Shown here: positions 26,912 to 36,301 of the stretch, piece by piece
Position numbering within the stretch: position 1 is the first letter of the stretch
Layout: each line of letters starts with the position of its first letter
Source: JABWBD01 sp040768665
GTDB lineage: Bacteria > Planctomycetota > Planctomycetia > Pirellulales > Thermoguttaceae
DNA: 64,000 nucleotides
Direction: 5' to 3'
Assembly (NCBI GenBank): GCA_040768665.1
Contig: JAXGMN010000009.1
Span: 186,001 to 250,000 of the forward strand
Position numbers and translations under genes: made by a program
The notes under the pieces: model-generated
What the model saw: the letters and a program-made list of their open reading frames with translations, nothing else
What the model was told of the DNA's origin: nothing
The model's database searches: none

Positions 26912-27590
26912 ATTGCAACTCTCTCCTAAACTGTCTTGGGTAACGAATCGGCCCGCGAAGATGACTTCGTTGCACCTCGCGTGCCAAGTGGCACCAGCCG
27001 GGTGCCAGCAACGCTGTAATTCTTGGCGGCTCATTTCGGATAGGCCAGCGCTCAACCAGATACACAGGAGGCAACACCGCCGCCCCGTCCATAGCAGCCA
27101 AAGCTTAACATCTTGCGAGGCAAAGGCTTGCATCGCCTGGGTGCGATGCGATCGCCCGGCCCGAGCGGACAAAGTCGGCCTCGCGGGCCAAACCCCCGAG
27201 ACTGGACTCTTTCCCCGCCCGAGCCATCTCAGTGTGGGAGGGGCTCGCGAGTGGGGAGATGAAGACAAGGATGGTGGAAAATCTCCTTATCCGTGCCCCG
27301 GCCTTGCCATCCGGTGCTGTGAGAACAACGGAACGGCGAAGTAGCACGGTTGGCAAGGCCGGGGCACGGATGACGATGGGCAGCGAAAGCGGGAGCCAGT
27401 TACGCCGACGGAACGTCCGCGTTTTCGCCTCCCCAGGTCGGAACTCTTTTCCGTACGGGACCCAGTTCCCGACCGATGCCCAAAAACGTGCCGGGCACAC
27501 CTGCATCAGGACCTTGAAGACTACCGGTCCGTTATGGGACGATAGTGGCTTGGCATGCAAGCACCCCAGCAATCTCTGGCCGAGGACAAG
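26912..27590. other. divergent intergenic region with hairpin
   Basis: About 680 bases between the Fe-S carrier and the beta-propeller gene. It contains the inverted repeat at 27289-27371. Open frames on both strands here show no family signals and compositional bias only, so none is called. Confidence 0.4.
27289..27371. repeat. inverted repeat with arm ATCCGTGCCCCGGCCTTGCCA
   Basis: The left arm at 27289-27309 and the right arm at 27351-27371 are perfect reverse complements over 21 bases, with further partial pairing inwards (CCGGTGCT against AGCACGG). The core lacks GGGGACTGG, so it belongs to a different repeat family from R1-R9. Confidence 0.7.
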
Positions 27591-29546
27591 ATGATGGGAC
27601 CTATCCTTCGACAGCCCCCACGGGACGGCACCCCTCTGAAGTCCGCCGCTGCCGTTCCAGTACTTTTTCTGGTGCTTTGCATTCAGGCGTCCTTTGCTGC
27701 CACGGAGGACCTCGGCGGCGGCTTTCTCCACCACGGCGTGGCTACGTCGGCCAGCAACCATCGCGGCACGGTGGCGACCGTGGATGGCCAGGGCCGAAAC
27801 GTGGTGCTTCTCTGGCTGTTCGACAATCGGGGCGGCTACGCGCTGCTCTGGCTCGACGCCGAGACGGGCAAGGCCCAAGAGTTCCCCATGCCCTTCCCAC
27901 CCGGCGGCGATTGCCCCTACGCGTCGATCCTTTCCAGCCGGAACAAGTTCTACACGCATTTCAACAGCCATTTTGCCGAGTTCGATCCGGGCAAGCGTGC
28001 GTTCACCTTCTTCAAGAAGACATTGCCCCAGATGGCGATGAGCATGACCGAGGACGACGCCGGACGCATCTGGTTGGCCAGCTATCCCCAGAGCGGCGTC
28101 GTCTCGTTCGACCCCAACACCGCCGAACTCAAGGACTACGGCCACGTCCATAAGGAAAACTGGCGGCAGTACCCGCGGTCGATCGCGGCCGACGACCAGG
28201 GCTGGATCTATTTCGGGATCGGCAACACGCTGAGTCACCTGATTGCTCTCGATCCGAAAACCGGTACCGCCCGGGCGATGATCTCCGAAGCCGAGCGCGC
28301 GCGAGGCACCGGCTACGTTTATCGCGGCACCGACGGCAAGGTCTACGGCCAGGCCGTCAGCGGCGCGAAGGGCGGCTGGCATGAACTCTATGGCGGACAG
28401 GCCAAGAAACTGGCCGAGCGGCCGACCGCCAGCGCGAAGCCGTTCATCGCCAGCAGCCAGGGGCTGTTTCATCGGCAGTTTCCCGACGGCAAGGTGCTTC
28501 GAACCTGCGATCTTATCAGCCGCACGTTCACCGTAGACGATCCGAAAACGGGCAAGTCGGTGACGCACTCGTTCGACTACGAAAGCCTCGGCGCGCATCT
28601 GATGGGCGTGGCGGCCTCGCCCGACGGGACGATTTGCGGCGGCACGGCCTTTCCCATGCGGTTTTTCAGTTACGACCCCAAAACCGACCAGTGGATCAAC
28701 CGCGACTGCTACGGCCAGTGGAACACCGTCGCCCGCCAGGGCGAGCGGTTTTTAGTCGGCGGCTACAGCAGCGGTTTTCTGCTCGACTGGGACCCATCGC
28801 GGCCCTGGGTGGCTACGTCGCCCGGCAAAGCCGAATCGAACCCGCTCTTCCTCACGGAGTGCCATCCGACGATCGGACGGCCGACCGCGTTGTACGCTCA
28901 CCCGGACGGCAAGACGCTCGTGCTGGCCGGGACGCCCGGCTATGGCTACACCGGCGGCGGCCTGATGTTTTGGGACCGCACGTCCGGCAGCCGCACGCTG
29001 CTGGAGCACACGGACGTTCTCCCGGAGCATTCGACGGCCAGCCTGGCGGCACTCCCAGAGGGAAAACTCCTCGGCGGAACTACCACCAGCGCGGGCACGG
29101 GCGGCGAGAAGAAGGCCGAGCAGGCCGAACTCTACATCATGAATATCGCGTCGAAACTCGTGGATTGGCACGAAGCCGTGCTTCCGGGCGCGCAGCACTA
29201 CACCGATCTCTGCCAGGCGCCGGCGGGGCTGATCTATGGCTTCGCCGACTACGGTCTGTTCTTTGTTTTCGATCCGGCCAGTCGACAAATCGTGCACCAG
29301 TTCGACGCAAGGCCGCAGTTCGGGTCAACGGCGTCCGGGCAAGGACCTCGCGTCTTTGTCACGGGGACCGACGAAACCATCTACGTCCTCTTCGCCAAAG
29401 GCATCGCGAAAGTGGAACCAAAAACGTTTGAGATCAAAATGCTGGCCGAGTCGCCCGTGCGGATCAGCCCCGGGGGCGATATCCTCGATGGCCGTATTTA
29501 TTTTGGCAGCGGATCGCATCTTTACAGCTATGGAGTTGGCAAGTGA
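27591..29546 (+). CDS. secreted beta-propeller protein (SMP-30/NHL/Vgb-like)
   Basis: A 651-residue exported protein with an N-terminal signal segment (AAAVPVLFLVLCIQASFAAT) and a repeat structure typical of beta-propellers. Recurrent blades include DAGRIWLASYPQSGVVSFDP, DQGWIYFGIGNTLSHLIALD and PDGTICGGTAFPMRFFSYDP. No catalytic residues are identifiable. It may bind or cleave a polysaccharide, or act as a partner of the rhamnosidase whose ATG overlaps this gene's stop (TGATG). I chose the ATG at 27591 because GAGGACAAG precedes it; the ATG at 27555 is in frame too. Confidence 0.7.
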   Translation: MMGPILRQPPRDGTPLKSAAAVPVLFLVLCIQASFAATEDLGGGFLHHGVATSASNHRGTVATVDGQGRNVVLLWLFDNRGGYALLWLDAETGKAQEFPMPFPPGGDCPYASILSSRNKFYTHFNSHFAEFDPGKRAFTFFKKTLPQMAMSMTEDDAGRIWLASYPQSGVVSFDPNTAELKDYGHVHKENWRQYPRSIAADDQGWIYFGIGNTLSHLIALDPKTGTARAMISEAERARGTGYVYRGTDGKVYGQAVSGAKGGWHELYGGQAKKLAERPTASAKPFIASSQGLFHRQFPDGKVLRTCDLISRTFTVDDPKTGKSVTHSFDYESLGAHLMGVAASPDGTICGGTAFPMRFFSYDPKTDQWINRDCYGQWNTVARQGERFLVGGYSSGFLLDWDPSRPWVATSPGKAESNPLFLTECHPTIGRPTALYAHPDGKTLVLAGTPGYGYTGGGLMFWDRTSGSRTLLEHTDVLPEHSTASLAALPEGKLLGGTTTSAGTGGEKKAEQAELYIMNIASKLVDWHEAVLPGAQHYTDLCQAPAGLIYGFADYGLFFVFDPASRQIVHQFDARPQFGSTASGQGPRVFVTGTDETIYVLFAKGIAKVEPKTFEIKMLAESPVRISPGGDILDGRIYFGSGSHLYSYGVGK

Positions 29547-31981
29547 TGTTCTTGAAGTACTGCTTTGCACTGGTTGCAGTGTTTTCGATTTCTCTTGGCG
29601 CCGGCGCCGGCGAAGCGGCGGACGCCGCTCCGGAGGCGTCCACGTTCCAGTCGGCTCGGCCGATCTGGCCAAAGGGGCGCGAGGCGGAAATGAATCTTCT
29701 GGTCGGATTCCGTGCCGTGATCGAGACGCCGCAGACGGATAGGGCCGAGTTGCGGGTTGCCGCTTCTACGCTGTATCGGGCCTGGCTCAACGGCGAACTG
29801 CTCGGCCACGGCCCGGCACGCGGCCCGCACGGATATTACCGAGTCGATCAGTGGGATCTCTCCGGAAGGCTTCGCCCCGGAAAGAACCTGATTGCGATCG
29901 AGGTAGCGGGCTACAACTCCAACAGCTATTACCTGCTCAACCTGCCGTCGTTCTTGCAGGCCGAGGTCGCCCGTGGCGACAAGGTGCTGGCGTCGACGGC
30001 GGGGGAAGGTGTGCCGCTGGATGCCGCCGTGCTCGACTACCGTGTTCAGAAAGTTCAGCGTTACAGCTTCCAGCGGCCGTTCATCGAGGTTTACCGGCTT
30101 GCGCCCGAGAGCCACCGCTGGATTGACGACCCGGCGGCAGCGTTTGACGTGGTGGAGACGGCAACCCAGCCGGAGAAGAAGCTCCTTGCCCGGCGAGTGC
30201 TTTACCCCGAATTCAAGATCCAGCCGCCCGCCCGCCGTGTCGGCCGCGGCCGGTTCGAAAAGGGAGAGGCGCCGAAAAAGCTCTGGAAGGACCGGTCCCT
30301 GGTCAATGTGGGGCCGGAGTTGAAGGGTTTTCCGGAAGAGCAGTTGGCCGTGATCCCGACCATTGAAATGCAGTCGCTCCACTTCAAGCCGGGCGAACCG
30401 CTGGATGTGCCGTTCGGACCGGACGAAAAGGTGAGGCTCGACAAGGCCGAGTACGAAATCCTCGACCTGGGGATCAACCGCACCGGGTTTGTTGGCGCGA
30501 CCGTCACCTGCGATCGGAAGACGCGGCTTTGGTTCGTCTTCGACGAGGTTCTTACCGAGGGCGACGTCAATTTCCGCCGGCTTGGCTGCGCGAACATCGT
30601 GGATGTGGAAATGGAGCCGGGGACGTACCGCCTGGAAACGATGGAACCTTACACGCTGCGTTACCTGAAGCTGATGTGCCTGGACGGGAAGTGCGAGGTC
30701 CAGTCGCCTTACCTGCGTGAATACGGGCATCCACCGGTTGCGGCGTCGTTCGCGTCCAGCGACGAGCGGCTCAACCGGCTGTTCCAGGCCGGAGTGGAGA
30801 CGTTCCGCCAAAACACCTTGGATGTTTTCATGGATTGTCCCTCGAGGGAACGAGCCGGCTGGCTCTGCGACAGCTTCTTCACCGCCCGCGTCGCCTGCGA
30901 CCTGACCGGTGAGCCGCGGGTCGAGCGGGTGTTCTTCGAGAATTTTCTGCTGCCGGAGCGGTTTGCGCATCTTCCCGAAGGCATGTTGCCGATGTGCTAC
31001 CCGGCCGACCACGACAACGGCAACTTCATCCCGAACTGGGCCTTGTGGTTCGTCGTGCAGTTGGAGGAGTATGCCGCCCGCACTGCGGACCGAAGCACCG
31101 TCGATCGCCTTGAGCTGAAGGTTCGCCGCCTGATGGACTTCTTCCGGCAGTACGAGAATTCCGACGGCCTGCTGGAGAAGCTTCCCGGATGGGTGTTCGT
31201 CGAATGGTCGGCGGCCAATCGATTTGTCCAGGACGTGAACTACCCGAGCAACATGCTCTATGCCGCCGCGCTGGGCGTGGCGGGACGTATCTACAAGAAG
31301 CCGGAGTTGGTGCAAAAGGCCGAGCGGATCCGGCAGACCATTCGCGAGCAGTCGTTCGACGGGCAGTTTTTTGTGGACAACGCGCTTCGCAAGGACGGAA
31401 AGCTCGAGATCACCCGGAACCGGTCCGAGGTTTGCCAGTACTTTGCCTTCTACTTCGACGTGGCCACGCCCGAGTCGCACGCGGAGCTCTGGCGGATCCT
31501 GCAAGACCGGTTCGGCCCGGAACGGAAGGACAACGGGGAGTTTCCCGAGATCCACCTGGCCAATGCGTTCATCGGCAATATGCTGCGGATGGAACTGCTC
31601 TCGCGCGCCGGACGCAGCCGGCAGATCCTCGACGAATCGGTCGCCTATCTGCTCTACATGGCCAACCGGACCGGAACGCTCTGGGAACACCAAGGCGACT
31701 ACGCGAGCTGCAATCACGGATTCGCGTCGCATATCTGCCACACGCTCTATCGCGACGTCCTGGGGCTTTACCACGTGGACCGGGTCAACCGGCGGGTGAA
31801 GCTCCGCTTCGGGGCGCTAGAGCTCGAGACGTGCGAAGGCTGCGTACCGACGCCCGGCGGCGAGATTCGCCTGAGCTGGCACAAAGAGCCGGGCAAGTTG
31901 ATTTACCGTCTGGGGCTGCCCGAGGGCTACGAAGTTGAGACAACCAATCTCAGCGGGCGCGAGTTGGTTCGCGAGAAATAA
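29546..31981 (+). CDS. alpha-L-rhamnosidase-like glycoside hydrolase (GH78 type)
   Basis: An exported enzyme of 811 residues expected to remove terminal L-rhamnose from polysaccharides or glycosides. After a signal peptide (MFLKYCFALVAVFSISLGAG) come N-terminal beta-sandwich regions (RVAASTLYRAWLNGELLGHG). The (alpha/alpha)6 catalytic domain follows, with the GH78-type motif DVFMDCPSRERAGWLCDS near residue 425; the acidic residues there include the likely general acid. A C-terminal beta domain follows (GGEIRLSWHKEPGKLIYRL). The start overlaps the beta-propeller stop, so the two are coupled and probably degrade the same glycan. Substrate is inferred from family only. Confidence 0.85.
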   Translation: MFLKYCFALVAVFSISLGAGAGEAADAAPEASTFQSARPIWPKGREAEMNLLVGFRAVIETPQTDRAELRVAASTLYRAWLNGELLGHGPARGPHGYYRVDQWDLSGRLRPGKNLIAIEVAGYNSNSYYLLNLPSFLQAEVARGDKVLASTAGEGVPLDAAVLDYRVQKVQRYSFQRPFIEVYRLAPESHRWIDDPAAAFDVVETATQPEKKLLARRVLYPEFKIQPPARRVGRGRFEKGEAPKKLWKDRSLVNVGPELKGFPEEQLAVIPTIEMQSLHFKPGEPLDVPFGPDEKVRLDKAEYEILDLGINRTGFVGATVTCDRKTRLWFVFDEVLTEGDVNFRRLGCANIVDVEMEPGTYRLETMEPYTLRYLKLMCLDGKCEVQSPYLREYGHPPVAASFASSDERLNRLFQAGVETFRQNTLDVFMDCPSRERAGWLCDSFFTARVACDLTGEPRVERVFFENFLLPERFAHLPEGMLPMCYPADHDNGNFIPNWALWFVVQLEEYAARTADRSTVDRLELKVRRLMDFFRQYENSDGLLEKLPGWVFVEWSAANRFVQDVNYPSNMLYAAALGVAGRIYKKPELVQKAERIRQTIREQSFDGQFFVDNALRKDGKLEITRNRSEVCQYFAFYFDVATPESHAELWRILQDRFGPERKDNGEFPEIHLANAFIGNMLRMELLSRAGRSRQILDESVAYLLYMANRTGTLWEHQGDYASCNHGFASHICHTLYRDVLGLYHVDRVNRRVKLRFGALELETCEGCVPTPGGEIRLSWHKEPGKLIYRLGLPEGYEVETTNLSGRELVREK

Positions 31982-32020
31982 GTTCCCACCTACCACCACG
32001 ATCATCCACGGAGGCCAGAC

Positions 32021-32515
32021 ATGTCCGACAAGGAACTCCGCCGGCAACTCTACGATTCGTTCAAGAACCGGGCGATTCTCTACTACCTGATCTACGACGA
32101 ACTACGGACCGAGTTGGGGGCCGAGAAAGCCGAAGAGATCCTCAAACGCGCGATCTACCGGCGCGGCGCTCAGAAGAGCACGAAATACGCCCCGTTCGCA
32201 CCCTCGGATCTCGAAGGGCTGAGAGAGTCATTTCTCGGCGGGATTCCGGACGAGGGCCAGATGTTCCAGCCCGAGGTGCTCCGCTGTGATGGCGAGGCGC
32301 TGGACATCAAGTTTCACGGATGCCCGCTCCGCGACGCCTGGCTCGAGGAGGGTTTGCCGGAGGAAGAAGTCGCGACCATGTGCCGCATTGCGGCCCGTGT
32401 GGACAACGGGACCTTTGAATCGGCCGGTTTCGACTTTTCGGCCGATACCTGGCAACCCGGCGGCGAAGGATGCTGCTATCTGCACATCCGCGCGAAGGGC
32501 GCCTCGGAATCTTGA
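32021..32515 (+). CDS. L-2-amino-thiazoline-4-carboxylic acid hydrolase-like protein
   Basis: A small soluble protein of 164 residues, without signal peptide. The segments FHGCPLRDAWLEEGLPEEEV, TMCRIAARVDNGTF and EGCCYLHIR resemble the ATC hydrolase family, whose founding member opens a thiazoline ring in L-cysteine synthesis. Most family members have no known function, so the reaction here is uncertain. A GGAGG ribosome-binding sequence lies upstream of the ATG. It follows the rhamnosidase gene by 39 bases in the same direction and may share its transcript, though a metabolic link is not obvious. Confidence 0.65.
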   Translation: MSDKELRRQLYDSFKNRAILYYLIYDELRTELGAEKAEEILKRAIYRRGAQKSTKYAPFAPSDLEGLRESFLGGIPDEGQMFQPEVLRCDGEALDIKFHGCPLRDAWLEEGLPEEEVATMCRIAARVDNGTFESAGFDFSADTWQPGGEGCCYLHIRAKGASES

Positions 32516-32544
32516 ACAGCCACTGCGCGCGCCGCAAGACAGTC

Positions 32545-32800
32545 CCATTAACGTCGATCTCGACGTTGTTGAAGTCGCCGATCGGCTTGCGTGCTTTCTC
32601 CGAAGCTTCCGCGTCGAACGTATGAGTGCATTTCAAGTCGCGGGGGATAGGAAGAATCACCTCCAGGTGCCGGTTCGCTCCTTGTACCTCGATACTGCGA
32701 GGCCAGACGCCAAGGGCGTTCTTCTGGCCAACGTGGATCAGGCAGCCGCTGTTGCCGCAAAACTCTCCATCGCCGCAGCATTGAGGATCGCCGCGCAATT
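32545..32800 (-). pseudogene. DUF1080 (3-keto-disaccharide hydrolase domain) remnant
   Basis: The minus strand encodes CGNSGCLIHVGQKNALGVWP, RSIEVQGANRHLEVILPIPR, DLKCTHTFDAEASEKARKPI and GDFNNVEIDVNGTVL. This block order is that of the DUF1080/LamG-like domain common in planctomycete exported proteins. There is no start, signal peptide or C-terminal end, and the upstream part is frameshifted. It is a fragment of a lost gene next to a decayed IS91 copy. Confidence 0.6.
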
Positions 32801-32952
32801 GGACGTATCTGGTTTTGCCTTCCCCGTGTGGTACCCAAGTTGGCGATTTCTCAGAACGGAGGCACCATGGGCACCACGCGCTTTTGGGTGGGAAAGTGGA
32901 TTAGGCTGGAGGGAACGAGACTTCGCCGGTGCGTTGCGTGTGTGGCCACCAA

Positions 32953-33165
32953 ATTTACTGGAATGGGAGGCTGCGCCGGATTGATTCTATGAGTACGCAT
33001 GTTCTAGTAGTGGGACGTACACAACTCGTGGACTCGTGTCACCCCTACCATGACGGCCACCTGTAGGCGCGGGGTGAAGCGGAACTTTCAGATCCTCTCT
33101 CCGCTGGATTTCCTACAGGCCGAGTTCACGCAGCACATTCCGGCCAAGGGCTCGCATCTGGTTCC
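32953..33165 (+). mobile_element. decayed IS91-type element, copy 1 (internally deleted)
   Basis: The first 113 bases (32953-33065, starting ATTTACTGGAATGGGAGGCT) are nearly identical to 36302-36414. The next 100 bases match the later part of the second copy (from 36773), encoding RGVKRNFQILSPLDFL and AEFTQHIPAKGSHLV, typical of IS91 transposases. Relative to copy 2, about 358 bases are missing at the junction near 33065. No open transposase remains. Just after, 33153-33224 keeps an open tail (WFHDNEPRELTYVDEAKFWA) of another, unrecognised gene. Confidence 0.7.
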
Positions 33166-33409
33166 ACGACAACGAGCCCCGGGAACTCACATACGTGGAC
33201 GAAGCGAAGTTCTGGGCGACGTTCTGATTTTGCGCGAGGCGGGTGGGCACAGGGACGGTGCGTTCGCATGGCGGGATTCGCCGTTGATCTGCGGCCGCGT
33301 AGGGCACGACACCCCCTTGACTCCCGGGTTCTTCGGGCTAGACTGATCGCGTGTGGGAAATCAATTTGCCTATCAGTTTGCCGACGACGTCGTTGCCCGA
33401 AAACAGGGC

Positions 33410-33442
33410 CCTGTCTCCCTTCCGCTCCGTGAACGGTTACCA
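33410..33442. repeat. hairpin repeat R7, half copy
   Basis: CCTGTCTCCC followed by CGCTCCGTGAACGGTTACC. On the other strand this reads GGTAACCGTTCACGGAGCG, then GGGAGACAGG, matching the left arm of copy R6. The partner arm is missing. It lies about 40 bases before the GH5-like start. Confidence 0.6.
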
Positions 33443-33483
33443 CCTTGGTCCCAGCCAACGCACACTTCAATAGGAGTTCTGTA

Positions 33484-34578
33484 ATGATCTTTCGAAATCT
33501 CCGCGGCTTGATCCATTGCTCGATTCCGTTTGCCCTGGTGCTCCTCACCGCTTTCGCCTGGGCGGCGGACATGCAGACGGTGAGAATCGCCCCGGACCAG
33601 AAGGGATTCGTCTTGCATCCCTCTCAAGACCGCTACGTTCCCTGGGGCCACAACTACGCCTCGGTGGACATCATGGAACGTCTGGCCAAGGACCCCGCGC
33701 GCGTCGAACGGGAGTTCGCCGAGATGAAGGCCGCCGGTACTACCGTTGCCCGCCTCCATCCCGAGATGCCCCGTATCCTGGCTGGCCCGGACAAAGCGGA
33801 TCCGCACGCGCTCGGCGAGATCAAGAAGCTCCTGAAGATCGCAGAGAACTCGGGTATCTATCTCAAGATCACCGGCCTGGCTTGCTACACGATTAACGAT
33901 CGCATGGCTTGGTATGATGTGATGAATGAGCAGGATCGCTGGAAGACGCAGGCCTTTTACTGGGAAACTATCGCCCAGACCTGCGCGGAAAGCCCGGCCG
34001 TCTTCGCCTATGACCTGGTCAACGAGCCCGCCGCTGTGGGCAAGCCTGACGACGGGTGGTACATGGGTAGGATGGGCGACGTCGAATTCTGCCAGCGTCT
34101 CAGCCTCAATCCCGGCAAGCGCAACGGCGACGAGATCTTCCGCGACTGGACGAAGCGCATGATCGCCGCCATCCGCAAGCACGACCCGACGCACCTCATC
34201 ACAATGGGAATGCTCCCCTTCCCCGGCGCGTACAAAGCGGCCGCCGAACAACTCGACTTTGTCTCCCCGCATCTGTATCCCAAGACCGGCAAGGTCGACG
34301 ACGAGATCAATCTCCTCAAGCAGTTTGACTGGGGCAAGCCCATGGTCATCGGCGAGACCTTCCCCTTGAGCTGCGGCGTGGACGACGAGCGAGATTTCCT
34401 CCTCAAGAGCCGCGACTTCGCCCATGGCTGGATAGGCCACTGGCCGGACGAATCGCCCGCCAGGCTGGCCGAGATGAAGACGACCGGCCAGGCCACGATC
34501 CACAACGCGATCTGGCTCTCCTGGGTGGAGCTCTTCAAGGAAATTGGTCCGCAAATGACCAGCGGAGGATCGCGGTGA
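33484..34578 (+). CDS. secreted GH5-like (cellulase/mannanase-type) glycoside hydrolase
   Basis: An exported TIM-barrel enzyme of 364 residues. A signal peptide (residues about 1-28, ending AFAWA) is followed by GFVLHPSQDRYVPWGHNYAS, a typical start for GH5-type barrels. The acid/base glutamate is E181 in AYDLVNEPAA and the nucleophile is probably E291 in KPMVIGETFPL. An HLYP motif (near residue 263) also fits clan GH-A. The ATG follows TAGGAGTTCTGTA. The substrate cannot be told. Flanking DNA is rich in decayed mobile elements, which makes horizontal acquisition possible but not shown. Confidence 0.78.
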   Translation: MIFRNLRGLIHCSIPFALVLLTAFAWAADMQTVRIAPDQKGFVLHPSQDRYVPWGHNYASVDIMERLAKDPARVEREFAEMKAAGTTVARLHPEMPRILAGPDKADPHALGEIKKLLKIAENSGIYLKITGLACYTINDRMAWYDVMNEQDRWKTQAFYWETIAQTCAESPAVFAYDLVNEPAAVGKPDDGWYMGRMGDVEFCQRLSLNPGKRNGDEIFRDWTKRMIAAIRKHDPTHLITMGMLPFPGAYKAAAEQLDFVSPHLYPKTGKVDDEINLLKQFDWGKPMVIGETFPLSCGVDDERDFLLKSRDFAHGWIGHWPDESPARLAEMKTTGQATIHNAIWLSWVELFKEIGPQMTSGGSR

Positions 34579-34702
34579 AATTCCGTGCCGCGCACTGCGA
34601 CGGCGCAGTTCCCGGCCCCATTGCCACCCGTCTCGCCGTCATGAATGACCTTCGGCGGCGGGGCGTGGGAAATTCGACAAAACGAGTGAAGGATTTACTG
34701 CG

Positions 34703-36100
34703 GTGAAATTACACGTTGCGGCGATTGCGATCGTGCTGGGCCTTGCTGCGCCCTGCCTGGCTCAGGATCGGAGAGAAAGCGGCCCGGCCGCTGCGGAGCA
34801 GACAACCGTCAGCAAGAGCAGTGCTCCGCAGCTTCTCGATCGGGTCAAACAGCTCTGCCGCAGCTATACCGAAGGATTCGTCCATCCGGCCACCGATCTG
34901 GCCTACGGGAAGCGGCTCAACGGGCCGCGGGGGATTGCCGTGCTGGAGAGCCCGGCGGAGATCGCCAAAGGCAATGTCCGTGGCGAATACCGGCCGTGGG
35001 GCTATGGCTCCGGCATTGAGGACCTCGCTTATCACAACGGTATGCTGCTGTTCGCCCTGTGCGATGCCGAGCAGTCCACCGGCGACCCTTTCTTCGCCGA
35101 GATGGCGCGCCGGGCCTTCCGCGGGCTGCGCGGCATGAGCACGTTGAGCAAGGCGGAAGGGTTCGTGCCTCGCGGTCCCCACCCCGACGGCAAGAGCTAC
35201 TACCCAAACTCCTCCCGGGACCAGCACAGCCTCTATGTCTGCGGCCTGTGGCGCTATCACCGCAGCCGCCTGGCGTCCGAGACCGACCGGCAGTGGATCG
35301 GCGAGATGGTCGCCAAGGTGCTCCGGCGTCTGGAGAGGGACGGTTGGTCCTTCCAGGTCGAGGACGGCTCGATGGCGGCGCACGCGGGCGGGAGCATGCT
35401 CAAGCCCGAACCCACGACGGCGGCGCTGTTGCTGATGATGCTCGCCGCCGCGCACGACCTGACCGGCGATGCACACTGGAAGGAGGCTTACGACCGCTTT
35501 GGAAGCGAGGAAGACGGCCGTCGCTGGACGTTGCTCGCCCGTAGGATCGACCGCAGCCGCGATCCCCGCCGGCCTCGCTGGACGCTCTTCAACAACCAGG
35601 ACGCGCTGCGGACCGAGACGCTCCGCCGCATCGAGGCGTCGGACGAGCGGCGCACGATCCTCCGCGGCCGCATCGCCGACATGGCCCAGGACATGCTCTC
35701 CGCGCCCTACTTCCGCTCCTGGCGACGGCTCGACTGGATCGGCGACGAGCCGGCCGACACGGCCGAGGCCGACGCGGTCGCCAATACCTATCTGAAGCCC
35801 CTGGGGCTTTCCGTCGAGTCCAGCGCCACGGTGATGGACCTCTGGAAGCATTACGATCCCAACCGGACGCCGACCGCGACGCTCGGGAGACGGTCCAATC
35901 GCTACGAGCCGATCCTCCTGGCAACGCCGGCGATGGTGTGGCAGATCGCCTTGCTCTCCGAAAGCCCGGAACTCACGGGTAGGGTCCGGCCTGCCGTGAG
36001 CGAGATGCTCCAGCGAGTCGACTTTCAGAGGCTCGATTCCGCCTGGGCCTACAATTATGCCGTGCTTGCGGCACTCTGGGATCTGGCGAAGTCGCCTTGA
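34703..36100 (+). CDS. secreted protein of unknown function, probably alpha/alpha-barrel
   Basis: A 465-residue exported protein starting at GTG (MKLHVAAIAIVLGLAAPCLA as the signal peptide). The mature part is mostly helical, with repeated segments such as EDLAYHNGMLLFALCDAEQS, DQHSLYVCGLWRYHRSRLAS and ATPAMVWQIALLSESPELTG. This pattern suggests an alpha/alpha toroid, the fold of many polysaccharide lyases and glycosidases. I recognise no specific family or catalytic residues. It lies 125 bases after the GH5-like gene in the same direction, so a joint role in glycan breakdown is plausible but unproven. Confidence 0.6.
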   Translation: MKLHVAAIAIVLGLAAPCLAQDRRESGPAAAEQTTVSKSSAPQLLDRVKQLCRSYTEGFVHPATDLAYGKRLNGPRGIAVLESPAEIAKGNVRGEYRPWGYGSGIEDLAYHNGMLLFALCDAEQSTGDPFFAEMARRAFRGLRGMSTLSKAEGFVPRGPHPDGKSYYPNSSRDQHSLYVCGLWRYHRSRLASETDRQWIGEMVAKVLRRLERDGWSFQVEDGSMAAHAGGSMLKPEPTTAALLLMMLAAAHDLTGDAHWKEAYDRFGSEEDGRRWTLLARRIDRSRDPRRPRWTLFNNQDALRTETLRRIEASDERRTILRGRIADMAQDMLSAPYFRSWRRLDWIGDEPADTAEADAVANTYLKPLGLSVESSATVMDLWKHYDPNRTPTATLGRRSNRYEPILLATPAMVWQIALLSESPELTGRVRPAVSEMLQRVDFQRLDSAWAYNYAVLAALWDLAKSP

Positions 36101-36301
36101 GATCAGGAACCGGTAAGCAATGCAATTCAAGACATCTGGCGTCGTATCGCTCATCGTCGGCACGTTGCTGTTGTGCCGGATCCTGCCAGCCGCGTAAACG
36201 GAGCAGTCGAGTCGAACCATTCCGGGACCGGAGGGCCAGATCCCCATTTGAGAATCGCCGTGGGGCGGCTTGGACGCCCCGCAAACGCTATCTGTACAGA
36301 C

